Positions 32,796-42,601 of a stretch of DNA of 64,000 bases are shown here, piece by piece (within the stretch, counting starts at the first letter, position 1; every line of letters starts with the position of its first letter). Made by a program: the position numbers and the translations under genes. Origin of the DNA: Rhynchopus euleeides (Eukaryota; Euglenozoa; Diplonemea; Diplonemida; Diplonemidae); contig OY723255.1 of assembly GCA_963210315.1 (NCBI GenBank), forward strand, positions 2,232,001 through 2,296,000, read 5' to 3'. The notes under the pieces were generated by a model that worked only from the letters and a program-made list of their open reading frames with translations, was not told where the DNA came from and ran no database searches.

Positions 32796-33063
32796 TACCA
32801 TCCAAAACACAGCGCAGCATTGTGTATAGGAGGAAATACGATACTAGAAAGGACTGGCGTCATCACCTCTGTCATGTTTCCCTTTCTTCGTGCTCCACCA
32901 CACCTTCTGTACTTCAGACAACACAAACACACAATAGCCGGTCGTGAGATTTGTGCAGAGGAGTGGTGGAAGCGGTCAACAAAACATTTTTCTTCGTTCC
33001 ATTTTTGTGTTTCCATAGCGCCAAGTAAGATATCGACAGAAGGACGTCTAGTACGCGTATTTT
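32796..33063 (+). mobile_element. Family D short element, full copy
   Basis: Practically identical to 27297-27565, including the core variant at 32966-32983 and the right end GTCTAGTACGCGTATTTT. Confidence 0.8.
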
Positions 33064-33253
33064 TGCACACAACACACCCATGTGGTAAGGGTGGAAGCGT
33101 CCAATGCAACTCTCACAGTACAGAGGCCAGAAGGGCCCCGTAGTATTTTGTTGTTTTGGGTGTTCCCGCGATCGACGAATACCCGTCGCTCTCCTCTCCC
33201 CCTTGCTGTGCAGACGAACGCTTCGAAGTCTGACCAGTGTTCTTCGTCATCAT

Positions 33254-33446
33254 TTATGATTCGTAAAAGTGTAGGAGTGCTTCCGACGATCCTGTTTCTT
33301 TTCTGTGTGTCTAGCTATCTCGTGTCCACATTGTGCTCCACACCCACATCAAGGCAGCAGGCTATATGGGGTGTGGTGGAAGCGTCAACGCATCAAATAA
33401 GGAAGAAGGGACGATGGTTGCTGCGCTTTCTGTTTCGCTTTTGTAA
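33254..33446 (+). mobile_element. Family C short element, full copy
   Basis: The left end TCGTAAAAGTGTAGGAGTGC is mirrored loosely by the right end GGTTGCTGCGCTTTCTGTTT. The exact core is at 33379-33391. Copies are at 17951 and 35903. Confidence 0.75.
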
Positions 33447-33676
33447 GTTCGGCATCGCCAGCTCAGGAAACGTTTCACAGTGCGGCTCCTTGCGAACACA
33501 CGGGCAACGGTGAGTGGGTTCACATTCCCGGCAGCCTGCGTGGGGGTATTCGGCTTTCGAAGTTCGAAGAAGATGCGGTGCCCTTGTTGTTACTCACCCA
33601 ACCCAACCCACTCCAGGACAAACCCCCACCCCCACCCCCCCCCCGCTCCCTGCTGGGTCGGCCATCGGCACTCGCC

Positions 33677-35176
33677 ATGCAGCCCCCCAGCCCACACCAC
33701 CAGGCGAGCGGCGTCGGTTTCCTGCGGATAATCCTGCAGGCGTTGCTCTGTGTAGGCGTGGCTGTGATCTGCTTGCTGTCCTCCAACCCGCTGCGCCTGG
33801 GCACCTGGCAATCACGCCGCTCGCCGGCAACGGGAGGCGCAGCAACACCACTGCGATACAATCTAGGCACTGTGACGATAGTGCGCGGGTTGCCCACCCC
33901 CCTGCCAAGCCCACTCGCGGGATTTGCACCGCACCCCTCGCCGCTTGTGGCGAATGCGACGGCGAATATGTCTGCCGCAGTCGATCTGGGGACCCGCAAC
34001 CACCTGGGCTTCGTGCCTCTTGAGTGCCTGTCCAGCAGAACAGTGCTGCCGATGCACGAAATCGCGAAGGTGTACCGGCATAAACTACAGCGGGACTTCC
34101 TGGAGAGCTACGGTCTCTCCGAAGCTGCGATGACCCTGGGCAGACCAGGGGGGGCCCCGCTGCCGCCAGCACCCCCCGGGAAGGAGGTCCCCGCTGCCAA
34201 CACCAGATATTGCGTCCACCACCGGAGGGTTGAGTTTGTGCCCCGCGCTTTCGACGCCCAGCCCCCCGTGGCAAACTTCACGACGCTGTCGAAGTGTGGC
34301 ATCAGGGAGTTCATCAAGGGCGTGTCGGAGGGCGGTGTGTGGCACAACGGGACAGGCAACCGGGCAGATGCGGATGCCACATATGCCGTGGAGGGGTGTG
34401 AGATGACGCCGAATCTGACGCGCGATGCGATCCTCTCGGCGCTGCGGGGCAGGCGGATCGTCTTCTCCGGGGACTCGATGGTGCGGCAGATGTATTTGCG
34501 TCTGATTGAGCTGATACGCGTGGACCGCCCTGCCCTGGAGCCTTTCCTCGACTTTGCCGAGCATTTCTACCACGAGAACAGCTACTATGCGGCGAATCGG
34601 ACCGCGGATGCGCTCGTCATCGGCAGGGATTTTCCGCAGGCAGGCAGGCTGCCCATTCAAGATCCCGTCCTGGAGCTGCTCTTCGTCTGGGACCCCCAGC
34701 CCAACCAGTACAGCAAGCTGCCTTTCACGTTGCTGAATACAACCGACATCATCGCTGCCCATATGTATTGGTGGACCGAAGCCCAGGGGTTCTCCAGCAT
34801 CGACAGCTACGTCAGCGAGGTGGGTGACTTCATGAGGAATGCGACGGGGGGTGTGCGGTTCTTCTACATGACGACGCCGCGGGCCCTGCCCCCGTCGGCC
34901 ATCGGGAATCTGCACGCCCGCAACGCCTACGTCAAGAGCAAGTGGGACGAGCTCCGCCACCCGCAGGTGAATGTGCTCGACTTCGCGTCCTTCACCTCGA
35001 AGAGATCCTTCCCCAGGACACGGGACGGGATGCACTACCAATGCAGCTTCAGGCGGGGCTACCCGAAGGCCATCAAGCTCCGGAAGTCGAAGATCCTGGA
35101 TGGGGGGTGTGGAGACACGGTCAACCGGAACTGGGCACATGTCCTTGTTGCGGCCCTCAGCGCGCCACTGACATAG
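33677..35176 (+). CDS. Type II membrane PC-esterase / TBL-like (SGNH) protein
   Basis: 499 residues from the ATG at 33677. An in-frame ATG at 33578 would add a proline-rich leader that is mostly polypyrimidine DNA, so the inner start is preferred. A short cytoplasmic tail precedes one signal-anchor helix (residues about 13-35, VGFLRIILQALLCVGVAVIC). The lumenal part has several Asn-x-Ser/Thr sites. It carries the GDS motif (G265-D266-S267 in RIVFSGDSMVRQMYLRL) and a C-terminal DxxH motif (D450-GM-H453), the Ser and Asp/His of PC-esterase/TBL enzymes. Those enzymes O-acetylate or de-acetylate polysaccharides in the Golgi. The substrate here is unknown. There are no introns, stops or frameshifts. 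The C-rich stretch 33627-33650 could serve as a splice-acceptor tract. Confidence 0.7.
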   Translation: MQPPSPHHQASGVGFLRIILQALLCVGVAVICLLSSNPLRLGTWQSRRSPATGGAATPLRYNLGTVTIVRGLPTPLPSPLAGFAPHPSPLVANATANMSAAVDLGTRNHLGFVPLECLSSRTVLPMHEIAKVYRHKLQRDFLESYGLSEAAMTLGRPGGAPLPPAPPGKEVPAANTRYCVHHRRVEFVPRAFDAQPPVANFTTLSKCGIREFIKGVSEGGVWHNGTGNRADADATYAVEGCEMTPNLTRDAILSALRGRRIVFSGDSMVRQMYLRLIELIRVDRPALEPFLDFAEHFYHENSYYAANRTADALVIGRDFPQAGRLPIQDPVLELLFVWDPQPNQYSKLPFTLLNTTDIIAAHMYWWTEAQGFSSIDSYVSEVGDFMRNATGGVRFFYMTTPRALPPSAIGNLHARNAYVKSKWDELRHPQVNVLDFASFTSKRSFPRTRDGMHYQCSFRRGYPKAIKLRKSKILDGGCGDTVNRNWAHVLVAALSAPLT

Positions 35177-35900
35177 GCGCAGCGCCCCCTCTCAGATCTC
35201 TGGGAATACAGGCCAGACGTGGTGCTGCTGTCAGCCACACTGCCGTGCCACTCAGCCAGATGAGCCTTCCGAGCAGCTGTTGCTATCCTGCCTGCAGCCA
35301 GAACCCACTCAGCGATGCGAAGTGTGGGTACAGCAGTTCCGCACCGTGAACTGCAAGTCCACGATGCGGCAGGCGAGCGGGATCAGTATGGTTTGCTGCA
35401 TGCAATGTGGGCAATGCGGGCCAGTGGGCAACCTGCGGTTTCGGCCTCCGGTGCACTGCACCCCTCCGGTCCTGCCTTTGTGTGCAATGGGTGAGGCGTG
35501 CAGCGGTGCGCGCCTCGCGCTGGGGCGGTGGAATTCGTTCATGCTCACTGGGGTGCTGTCCTCTGCTGCCAGTTGTGTGTATTACCGAATCATATCAGGA
35601 GCCCCCTTCTTTGTTCCCGGGCAAGGCAGAGCGGTGTTCTTTTGGATGCAGTGCGCACCTCCGTGTCTTGGTGTATCTTGTTCACACACCCCACCCCCAC
35701 CCCCACCCCCTCCAGTATCAAAGAACAACAAGACAAAACAGCGGTGCATTGCTGAATCATGTAGCATTATTATATGGGTGTTCTGCGTTCGAAGAACATC
35801 AATCTACAGGCAGAAATGCAGCGACAGGTGAAGTAAGTTTCTTCGTCAGACAGTCTCATGCGCCTGCCAATCACACACCAACTTCCGCAGACACAATTTT
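35177..35900. other. 3' flank of the TBL-like gene; no gene recognised
   Basis: GC-rich sequence with a CCCCAC-rich tract (35685-35712). Frames of 183 and 165 codons overlap in different phases and carry no domain. Confidence 0.5.
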
Positions 35901-35902
35901 TT

Positions 35903-36090
35903 GAGCACATTTATGATGCGTAAAAGTGTAGGAGTGCTTCCGACGATCCTGTTCCTTTTCTGTGTGTCTAGCTATCTCGTGTTCACATGTGCTCCGCACC
36001 CACATCAAAGCAGCAGGCTCTAGGGTGGTGGAAGCGTCAACGCATCATTGAGGAAGAAGGAAGCACGGTTGCTACGCTTTCTGTGTGTGT
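35903..36090 (+). mobile_element. Family C short element
   Basis: The left part is nearly identical to 17951-18095, with the exact core at 36031-36043, then GAGGAAGAAGGAAGCACGGT leading to CTACGCTTTCTG. This resembles the inverted left end and is missing from the truncated 17951 copy. Confidence 0.75.
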
Positions 36091-37960
36091 CGTGCGATCA
36101 ACGAGAACAGATTTTCGTTTAACTCGTTTTGACCTCTCGTATTTTTCACGAAATGATCCTGCACGACACCCAGCTGTATGTCTGTCGTACCCTCCTCTCT
36201 TGTGATTCACCCACACGGTCACATTAGTGGGCATCCCAGGGCTCCTGACAAAGTACCAGAGAAGCCTCAAGCGGGCCCTCACCCGGGGTGGAAGTCCAAT
36301 GCAACAGAGTGTTGACGCACACTTGTGAGCAGAAGATGTCACTCCACCACAGCCAGACGTGCTCCGCACACCACGAGCCTCCCCCATCACAGGAGTTGAG
36401 GTTTTGTGTATGGAAGCGTCAAACGCATCACAAACAAAACACGAGCAAACGAGCGGCTGTCCTGGAGTGACATTTTCTTTTTTCGGGGTCCCCGCTGCGG
36501 TGCCCAATACGGCGAGGTTTGGTGGCACTTCCTTCTATTTATAGATAGGCGGAAGCCCGCTGAACATTGCCGATAGCGGCCTTCGTGCGTGATCAGCCCA
36601 GCCGCTTCTCCTGTGTGGGGAGGGGAAAGTGCTTCGCCCCTGTCAACAGACTCCGCTCACCCAACCCGTGCCCCACACCCCCCTCCCGCCTTCACACGGC
36701 GGGGGGCGGGGCGGTGTGGAAGCTGTCGACACACACACCAACCCGAAGTGGGGCTCGGCAGCGAAACTGTTGTGTGGCTGCTTCACGCCGTCCCCCCTCC
36801 CCCCACCCCTCTCGCCTGTGTCTCGGGGAAGCCCACCTCGATTACTCTGCGTGCGTTTCGATCACCGATATACACCTATATATTTCCCGTTCATCCCCCC
36901 ACCCCCCCCCCCTCGTTGCTGTTCTGTGGTGACTACAAAAAGGACTGACATTGCGAGAAGGTGCTGGGAGACTTGCTTTCCCATTCACTCTCGACAATCA
37001 AAACCCCTCGTGGCTGTTCTGTTGTTTGGGTTTGCGAAAACTGGCGTCGTGCCCTCGAAGCCACGACTTGAGAACCGAGTCCACAGTCCTTCCCAAGTCT
37101 TTATCGCTGTTCTTCTTCTTCTTCATGTTAGGGTGTTCGGCGAATACCCCTCGGCGAATCGACGAATACCCTTCGGCACTTTTTTCTCTCTGCTTCATTT
37201 TTTCAGATTTGCACTACTTGGGGTGACCGAAAACAGGTTTTCGACCACCCCACTAATACACATTATTCTGCAACCTCCTGCAATGAAGGGGGTAATGGAA
37301 CACGGGGCGGGTCGCTCCCACTGCAGTCATCCAACCAACATTGGGGGTGTAATAACAAAGATGGCTTCAGGATCCTGAGTCAGGGGCTCAGGGGTGGGCT
37401 GTTGCATACACCAATGTTAGTCGGATGGCTTGTCTTGCCGACGACGGGAGTGGTTCATTGCGTCTCGCCTCATCGAAGGTCAGGGGTGTGTGCGTTTCAC
37501 CACACAGCAAACCACTCCCCATTCCCATGCCCGTTTCTGAATGACATGTGTGTCTGCTGTGCTCCCTCCCCACATTCTTATCTCTACCGGGCGCCTTCGC
37601 TTAGAGCTGCAAAACAGGCGTTAGCTAGTGAAGGTACCAGTCAGGTGGGGTGTTTGGCTGGGGCATCGCATAGCATAAAAGGTTCGTGTCACAGTCATCA
37701 CACGGTCTGGCACCGCCAGCATGTCTGCCCTGCCTGAATGCACGCGCCGGGCAGCCCCCCACCCGGGGTGTCGCTGACGCATCCCTTCTTCCACTGCCCA
37801 GCGACAGCCCCAGCCCGACACCATCTCACAACCATGAATGTGCGGGACAGGTGTATTGTTTGGGTCCCTCGCTCCCGAGTGTGACGAAAAAGGTATCTTT
37901 CAATGCAGGCATCCACACTTTTGAGGGAAAGCCGGAATTGAAGGTTCTTTTATTTTTTAA
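36091..37960. other. Repeat-rich intergenic region
   Basis: Core variants occur at 36287-36302 (GGTGGAAGTCCAATGC) and 36412-36428 (ATGGAAGCGTCAAACGC). 36927-37010 is the second copy of the repeat at 1-84. A frame of 249 codons (36629-37378) is C-rich and proline-rich at the start and has no domain. Confidence 0.5.
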
Positions 37961-38094
37961 GCACACTCGTGTGAGCGGAAAGCGCCCCACCACAGCTGCA
38001 ACCAAACGTGCTCTATACACTAACCCCACCCTTCATCAGGCTCAGGGTGTGATCAGTTCAGGGTTTTGTGTGTAGAAGCGTCAACGCAACAAAC
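37961..38094 (+). mobile_element. Family B short element, left part, split by the YR retroelement
   Basis: The left end GCGGAAAGCGCCCCACCACA runs through to the exact core at 38075-38087 and CAACAAAC. The continuation (AAAAGGAAATTCATCAGAGC) is found at 41572 after 3.45 kb of inserted sequence. Confidence 0.9.
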
Positions 38095-38164
38095 TATCAA
38101 GCAGGCGAGAGAATCAAGAGGGGGGCAAGAGTGACAGAAGCGGACAGAGTACGCCGAGCTGCGT

Positions 38165-38527
38165 GGTTGTTCTGAAGAGAGAGGGACAGTAACTACGCCG
38201 TGCGTAACTACGGGCTGAGGGAGTACGCCGAGCTGCGCGTATTTTGAGGTCAGAGAGGGACAGTAACTACGCCGAGCTGCGTGTATCTTACAGAGAGGGG
38301 CAGTAACAACGCCGTGCTGCGTGTAACAAACAGAGAGGGACAGTAACTACGCCGAGCTGCGTGTATCTTACAGAGAGGGACAGTAACAACGCCGTGCTGC
38401 GTGTAACAAACAGAGAGGGACAGTAACTACGCCGAGCTGCGTGTATCTTACAGAGAGGGACAGTAACAACGCCGTGCTGCGTGTAACAAACAGAGAGGGA
38501 CAGTAACTACGCCGAGCTGCGTAACAG
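38165..38527 (+). repeat. ~40/41-bp tandem repeats in the retroelement 5' region
   Basis: Two alternating units, CAGAGAGGGACAGTAACTAC plus GCCGAGCTGCGTGTATCTTA, and the same with AACAAC and GTGTAACAAA, repeat at least four times and stop six bases before the gag ATG. They probably belong to the leader or promoter of the element. Confidence 0.85.
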
Positions 38528-38532
38528 AGAAG

Positions 38533-39603
38533 ATGGCCACTCTGGATTGGGACACCCTGAAGGTTCCCGACCCCGCCCACCCCGACAACGAGCCAGCAGA
38601 GCGTCGCCCCGAGTGCATATTCGAAACCTGCAATACAACGCACACAGCCAGGACCGCATTCAGCTGCCACGACTGCGGTGGGACCACGGTCAGGACGTGC
38701 ATGAGAGAGCACATCCCGGCGCACATCGTCCCCGAATGGCTCGAGGGCGCAGGGGACAGGGGCTGGGTGTGCCCCGAGTGCGCATGGGTCCGGCAGGCGG
38801 TCGACGAGGAGACCGCGGCGGACCTGGCAGCAGGGGCGGGCGAGCTAGGCGAGGACGGGGAGTACAGCGAGGCGGACAGCCAGAGTGGCACGGGCCTCCA
38901 GCACAGGGACGCACACCACCCCGCCGACTCGAACACCGATCTCCGCGTGGCGAACTCGCTGGAGTACCTGCTGAAGTTGACAGGCCGGCTGGAGAAGGAG
39001 CAGAAGGAGCTGAAGAAGACCGTGGAGACGCAGGCGAAGCAGATCGCCACTCTGCAGAAGGCGCTGCAGCGGACGGAGGCCGAGCTGCCCGCTGACTTCT
39101 CCGCCCACATCGTGTCGACCTGGGGATCGTCGATCGCCACTGCCCCCGGACGCAGGTTGGTGAAAGCTGAGGTATCCCGGGTTTTCCGACAGGCGGAGCT
39201 CAGCGATGCCCCGAGTTCACCGGACTGGCAACACCAGCTCATCCAGGCCTTCGACTCTCTGTTTCAGACAATGGGGCTGATCCGCGACGACGACGATCCG
39301 GACCGGTTTATCGAGGCCCTTCACAAGACAATCGTCGCTATGAACTCACACTTTCTCCTGAAGGGGCGAGCGGGCGCCCGCCTCTACCTGGCAAAGGCGA
39401 AGATTATGGACCCAGCGAAGTACGATGCGGTGGCACACGGGCGCCTACTCCGGGAGGGGCGGGCCACGCAGGACGACACGCAGGAGAGGCGGGCCGCGTT
39501 TCAGGAGCGGTTCCTGCAGGAGCGTAACACGCAGGACCGCCCCGCGCCCTACTCGGGAAAGGGCCACCACAAAGGACGGGGGGGGAAAGGCAAGCGACAG
39601 TGA
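38533..39603 (+). CDS. Gag-like protein of the YR retroelement
   Basis: 356 residues. An N-terminal Cys/His-rich region (C28, C33, then SCHDCGG, RTCMREH and WVCPECAW) looks like a RING/PHD-type zinc module. An acidic linker follows, then a coiled coil (about residues 140-187, LEKEQKELKKTVETQAKQIA). After that comes a helical segment (HQLIQAFDSLFQTMG) and a basic, Gly-rich end (GKGHHKGRGGKGKRQ) suited to nucleic-acid binding. The start follows the tandem repeats directly. The stop is TGA (39601-39603), and the same frame stays open beyond it into the recombinase, so readthrough could make a fused product. Naming it gag rests on position and composition. Confidence 0.65.
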   Translation: MATLDWDTLKVPDPAHPDNEPAERRPECIFETCNTTHTARTAFSCHDCGGTTVRTCMREHIPAHIVPEWLEGAGDRGWVCPECAWVRQAVDEETAADLAAGAGELGEDGEYSEADSQSGTGLQHRDAHHPADSNTDLRVANSLEYLLKLTGRLEKEQKELKKTVETQAKQIATLQKALQRTEAELPADFSAHIVSTWGSSIATAPGRRLVKAEVSRVFRQAELSDAPSSPDWQHQLIQAFDSLFQTMGLIRDDDDPDRFIEALHKTIVAMNSHFLLKGRAGARLYLAKAKIMDPAKYDAVAHGRLLREGRATQDDTQERRAAFQERFLQERNTQDRPAPYSGKGHHKGRGGKGKRQ

Positions 39604-40623
39604 CTTCCCGACACCAGCAGGGGACGCCCGCGGGCCACGACCCTCCCCCCCGCCGCGGTGGTGTATGTGAAGGCAGTACCATCTGCCCCCCCGTCAACAA
39701 GAGGACGCCCCCGCAAGACCGAGACGAGCGTGACCCCGGAGGAAGCAACCACCATTCGCCAGGAACTACAGCACACCCTGTCCCAAGCCCTCGCACCCAC
39801 ATACTGGGGGGCCCTCCGCCGCACATACGACAGATACTCGCAGTTCCGGGAAGGGTGGATGAAAGCGGAGAGGCGGACACTGCCACACGACGAAGGGGCG
39901 GTGCTGTGGGTCACGAAGCAACGGAAGGACGGGCTATCAGTGCAGTCCGCCCTCCAGTATCTCAACAACCTTGCAGCAGCACTCAGACGCTTCGCAGCGT
40001 TCCCCCTCGACGGAAGACAAATTGTGGCGGACTACAGGCGGGCGCTGAAGCGGGGAGGAGCACTACGACCACAGAAGCAAGCAGAACCAGCAACAGCCCA
40101 CAACATCCGGGAGGCGCTAGCGAAGGAGCCACGTCCCATCGTGAAACTGCTGCTCGGCATCATGTGGGGGGGTGCGGCAAGGGCTTCGGACGCACTGCGT
40201 TTGGATGTGAAGGACGTCACATCGGAAAAGCGCAGCGAGCCGATATACGTGCGCTGGACCCAGTCGAAGGCGGACCCTTTCCACATGGGTCACATCACAG
40301 GAATCTCCCTGCCGAAGGACCTACACCGTATCCTCCGACACCGCCTCCGCAGGGCGCGCAGTGCAGGAGAGACGAGACTGTTCCCGGCGGACGTCACCTA
40401 CCGGACCGTGGTAAAAGCCGTCAAGCGGGCACGGAGGGGGCTCACGGCACACTCTCTGCGGAGGGGGGCACTCACACAGCTTGCGCGGAAGAACGTTCCA
40501 CTGGAGGAGGTGCGCCTCCTCTCGAGACACGCGACGGTCGACGGTGTGATGCGTTACGTATCAGCGGCGGAAAACGCACACGCGCGCGAGACAGCACAGG
40601 TGTCGGCGAAGATCGAGTGGTGA
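39604..40623 (+). CDS. Tyrosine recombinase of the YR retroelement
   Basis: The frame is continuous with gag except for the TGA at 39601. There is no ATG before about 39859 (MKAERR), so expression by readthrough or a non-ATG start is likely. The N-terminal SAM-like helices include LSVQSALQYLNNLAAALRRF. The catalytic core shows the first Arg in GGAARASDALRLDV, the HxxR box in LTAHSLRRGALTQLA, the second His in LLSRHATVDG, and the nucleophile Tyr in VMRYVSAAE. All five residues (R, H, R, H, Y) are present, so it looks active. It would join a circular DNA copy of the element to a target. The stop TGA overlaps a GTG in the reverse-transcriptase frame. Confidence 0.85.
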   Translation, partial: LPDTSRGRPRATTLPPAAVVYVKAVPSAPPSTRGRPRKTETSVTPEEATTIRQELQHTLSQALAPTYWGALRRTYDRYSQFREGWMKAERRTLPHDEGAVLWVTKQRKDGLSVQSALQYLNNLAAALRRFAAFPLDGRQIVADYRRALKRGGALRPQKQAEPATAHNIREALAKEPRPIVKLLLGIMWGGAARASDALRLDVKDVTSEKRSEPIYVRWTQSKADPFHMGHITGISLPKDLHRILRHRLRRARSAGETRLFPADVTYRTVVKAVKRARRGLTAHSLRRGALTQLARKNVPLEEVRLLSRHATVDGVMRYVSAAENAHARETAQVSAKIEW

Positions 40624-41552
40624 AGAAAAAACGACAGCAAGGGGGGACTACGCGCACACAGCCAAAACCCCTGACAGCAACCCACTTCCCGGGGACCACG
40701 AGGCTGTTCGCAGCGCGCCGCTACTACGAAGATGCCACATCCGACGAAGCCACGTCCGACCCTCCACCCAGTGATGAGGAAGCGTGGAGCGAGGTGGATA
40801 GCGCAGAGTCGTACGGTCCGGGTGTCGAGGACCTCTACGGGGAGGACTTGGGTGTGTGCACGGGGGGGAAGGTGATACGGCCAGCCAACGCGAAGACGGA
40901 GCTGCCGGAGGAAGAGGACTACATCGCGGAGATCTGCACCTCACGCCTCAATCTCAAGGAACTGCGACGGTTGGACAGCGAGGGTGAACTGACGGGGGTC
41001 CTGGACCTCATCACCAAGCCAGCCGCTTTCGCTGACGCACTGCTTCCCGAGGCCCGCCAAGAACTACGTAAAACGGGGAGGAAGGTATCACGCCACATGT
41101 TGCACCACCTGGACACCTTGGTTGAGTATGGCGCCCTGACGGAGGCGGATGCACACCCGTACCTCACGCTGCCAGCGTTCACCGTGTCCAAGAAGTCTGG
41201 GGGCCAACGTTTCATCGTCGACGCAAGGCGGCTAAACGCACTGATGACACGCCCACCGGACATGCGTTTGCAGGACATCACGGAGGTGACACAGCGAGTG
41301 GCCGCGGCGAGCTGGGTGGTGATGGCAGATGCACGCAGCTGGTTCTACCAGTTCCCCGTACACAAGGAGATCCAACGCTACTTCGAAGTGCGCCTAGGCG
41401 GGGAGAGAAAGACATTCGTGAAGACCTTCCTGACTGTCATGTGCATGGGGTGGTCACATTCCCCGGCAATCGCGAACCGCAGCGCACGCGTGCTGCTCCC
41501 GCCAGAGCACGGAATAGTCTGGATTGACAACTTCATCGCTGCAGAGGTGTAG
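40620..41552 (+). CDS. Reverse transcriptase of the YR retroelement, C-terminally truncated
   Basis: The frame is -1 relative to the recombinase and is open well upstream (to 39600), but homology begins after the recombinase end. A basic and acidic linker (VVKKKRQQGG, then SDPPPSDEEAWSEVD) leads to the polymerase fingers (PAFTVSKKSGGQRFIVDARR), the palm motif with the first catalytic Asp (WVVMADARSWFYQFPV) and the GWSHSPAIANRSA motif. Motif 5 reads IVWIDNFIAA, with Asn in the second Asp position of the usual YxDD box. Translation stops at a TAG supplied by the flanking short element. Thumb and RNase H are missing, so this copy should be inactive. Confidence 0.75.
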   Translation: MKKKRQQGGTTRTQPKPLTATHFPGTTRLFAARRYYEDATSDEATSDPPPSDEEAWSEVDSAESYGPGVEDLYGEDLGVCTGGKVIRPANAKTELPEEEDYIAEICTSRLNLKELRRLDSEGELTGVLDLITKPAAFADALLPEARQELRKTGRKVSRHMLHHLDTLVEYGALTEADAHPYLTLPAFTVSKKSGGQRFIVDARRLNALMTRPPDMRLQDITEVTQRVAAASWVVMADARSWFYQFPVHKEIQRYFEVRLGGERKTFVKTFLTVMCMGWSHSPAIANRSARVLLPPEHGIVWIDNFIAAEV

Positions 41553-41571
41553 AAGCGTCAACGCAACAAAC

Positions 41572-41623
41572 AAAAGGAAATTCATCAGAGCGGTTGTAGC
41601 TGTGAAGTGATAGGGCGCTTTTC
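41572..41623 (+). mobile_element. Family B short element, right part, split by the YR retroelement
   Basis: It continues the copy begun at 37961: AAAAGGAAATTCATCAGAGC, then GGTTGTAGCTGTGAAGTGAT and GGGCGCTTTT. Preceded by the second copy of the 25-base junction (41547-41571, core at 41552-41564). Confidence 0.9.
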
Positions 41624-41635
41624 AGCACACTTCGA

Positions 41636-41780
41636 TGTGGGCGGAAAGTGTCGCGTGCTTGTTCGTGCCCTTGTGCTTCTCACTCACGACACCATCATCA
41701 GCAGGAGTGTGAGTGTGGAAGCGTCAACGCAAAAAAGAAACCAAAGCAAAAAGTGCCGAACAAAGCGCAGTGACACTTTT
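41636..41780 (+). mobile_element. Family A short element
   Basis: The ends GGAAAGTGTCGCGTGCTTG and AAAGCGCAGTGACACTTTT are inverted. The exact core is at 41718-41730, preceded by CACCATCATCAGCAGGAGTG. It directly follows the split family B copy. Confidence 0.8.
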
Positions 41781-42600
41781 CGGCTAGTCAACCTCCACGA
41801 CTGGGTCGAAGAACCCGCTTTGGTTCTAGTACTGAGGGACCGATCCAATCGCACACAAATGTCTTCAACGGTTGTCGAGGCTAACCGAGTAACTCGTATA
41901 CTGATACTACACCTTTCTGGCCATCCTGTCGTGTTGAGGGGGCCTGGAGGTGTCGGGCGACAAAAACACAGTGCCCCACCCCACCCCCTCCTTGCACAGT
42001 GCAACACTACAACACGGGCCGGGTATGCCACTGGAGATCAGACAGCCCGCAGAACGAGTGAACGGGTATTTTGAAGGGATATCATCCTTGTGATTCCTTC
42101 ACTACTTCGTCACGTCACGTGACGATTGAAATACCCCCCCCCCCCCGACACTGCAAACGCTTTATAGATCAGCAGACATCACAAATGCTGCCCGGCACAC
42201 ATGACATCGTAGATTGATGGCATATATATATGGTAGATTTTATCACTTTTCTCAGTTTTCTGCGTGTCTGAACGAAGTCCCCCCCCGCCCCCATTCAACT
42301 ACGGTTGCTTCGTGCGCCTCAATGCTCAGATGAGGCACCCCAGCAGCACGAAGGAGTATGTGTTGCTGGACGCGGGTCTGCGGCACGAGCTTCGTGTGTC
42401 GAATAACAGCAACGAACGAAATCACAGAAGAGAACAGCCGCAACGAAAGCGATGAGTAATTTGCTTGCGACGAACGGTGCGTCGTTGCGAGGTAGCGAAC
42501 TAGAATACAATCTCACGAACCGAAGTTCCCCTGCCCCGCGTTCCCCCCATTTACCTCGTCAGAGTTCTCTTTTTGACTTGTGCTGCAGCCCCCGCTGTTA
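41781..42600. other. Intergenic; no gene recognised
   Basis: It contains a C-rich run (42133-42149), an ATATAT stretch near 42222 and GT-to-C-rich transitions. No domain in any frame. Confidence 0.55.
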
Positions 42601-42601
42601 T

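Larger units (their letters stand above)
38095..41546 (+). mobile_element. Tyrosine-recombinase (VIPER/DIRS-type) retroelement, right-truncated
   Basis: It encodes gag, tyrosine recombinase and reverse transcriptase in that order. It interrupts a family B element, and 25 identical bases lie at 38070-38094 and 41547-41571. These 25 bases contain the near-palindrome GCGTCAACGC. The reverse transcriptase ends three codons after its motif 5, so RNase H and the 3' end are missing. The order gag, YR, RT matches kinetoplastid VIPER elements as known from the literature. DIRS/PAT elements place the recombinase last. Confidence 0.8.

Noticed and set aside
38165..38527. CRISPR-like array
   Set aside because: Units are continuous tandem repeats without unique spacers, and the setting is eukaryotic.
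40628..40634. Slippery heptamer A-AAA-AAC as a -1 frameshift signal for the reverse transcriptase
   Set aside because: It lies after the recombinase stop codon (40621-40623), so ribosomes would not reach it in the needed frame.
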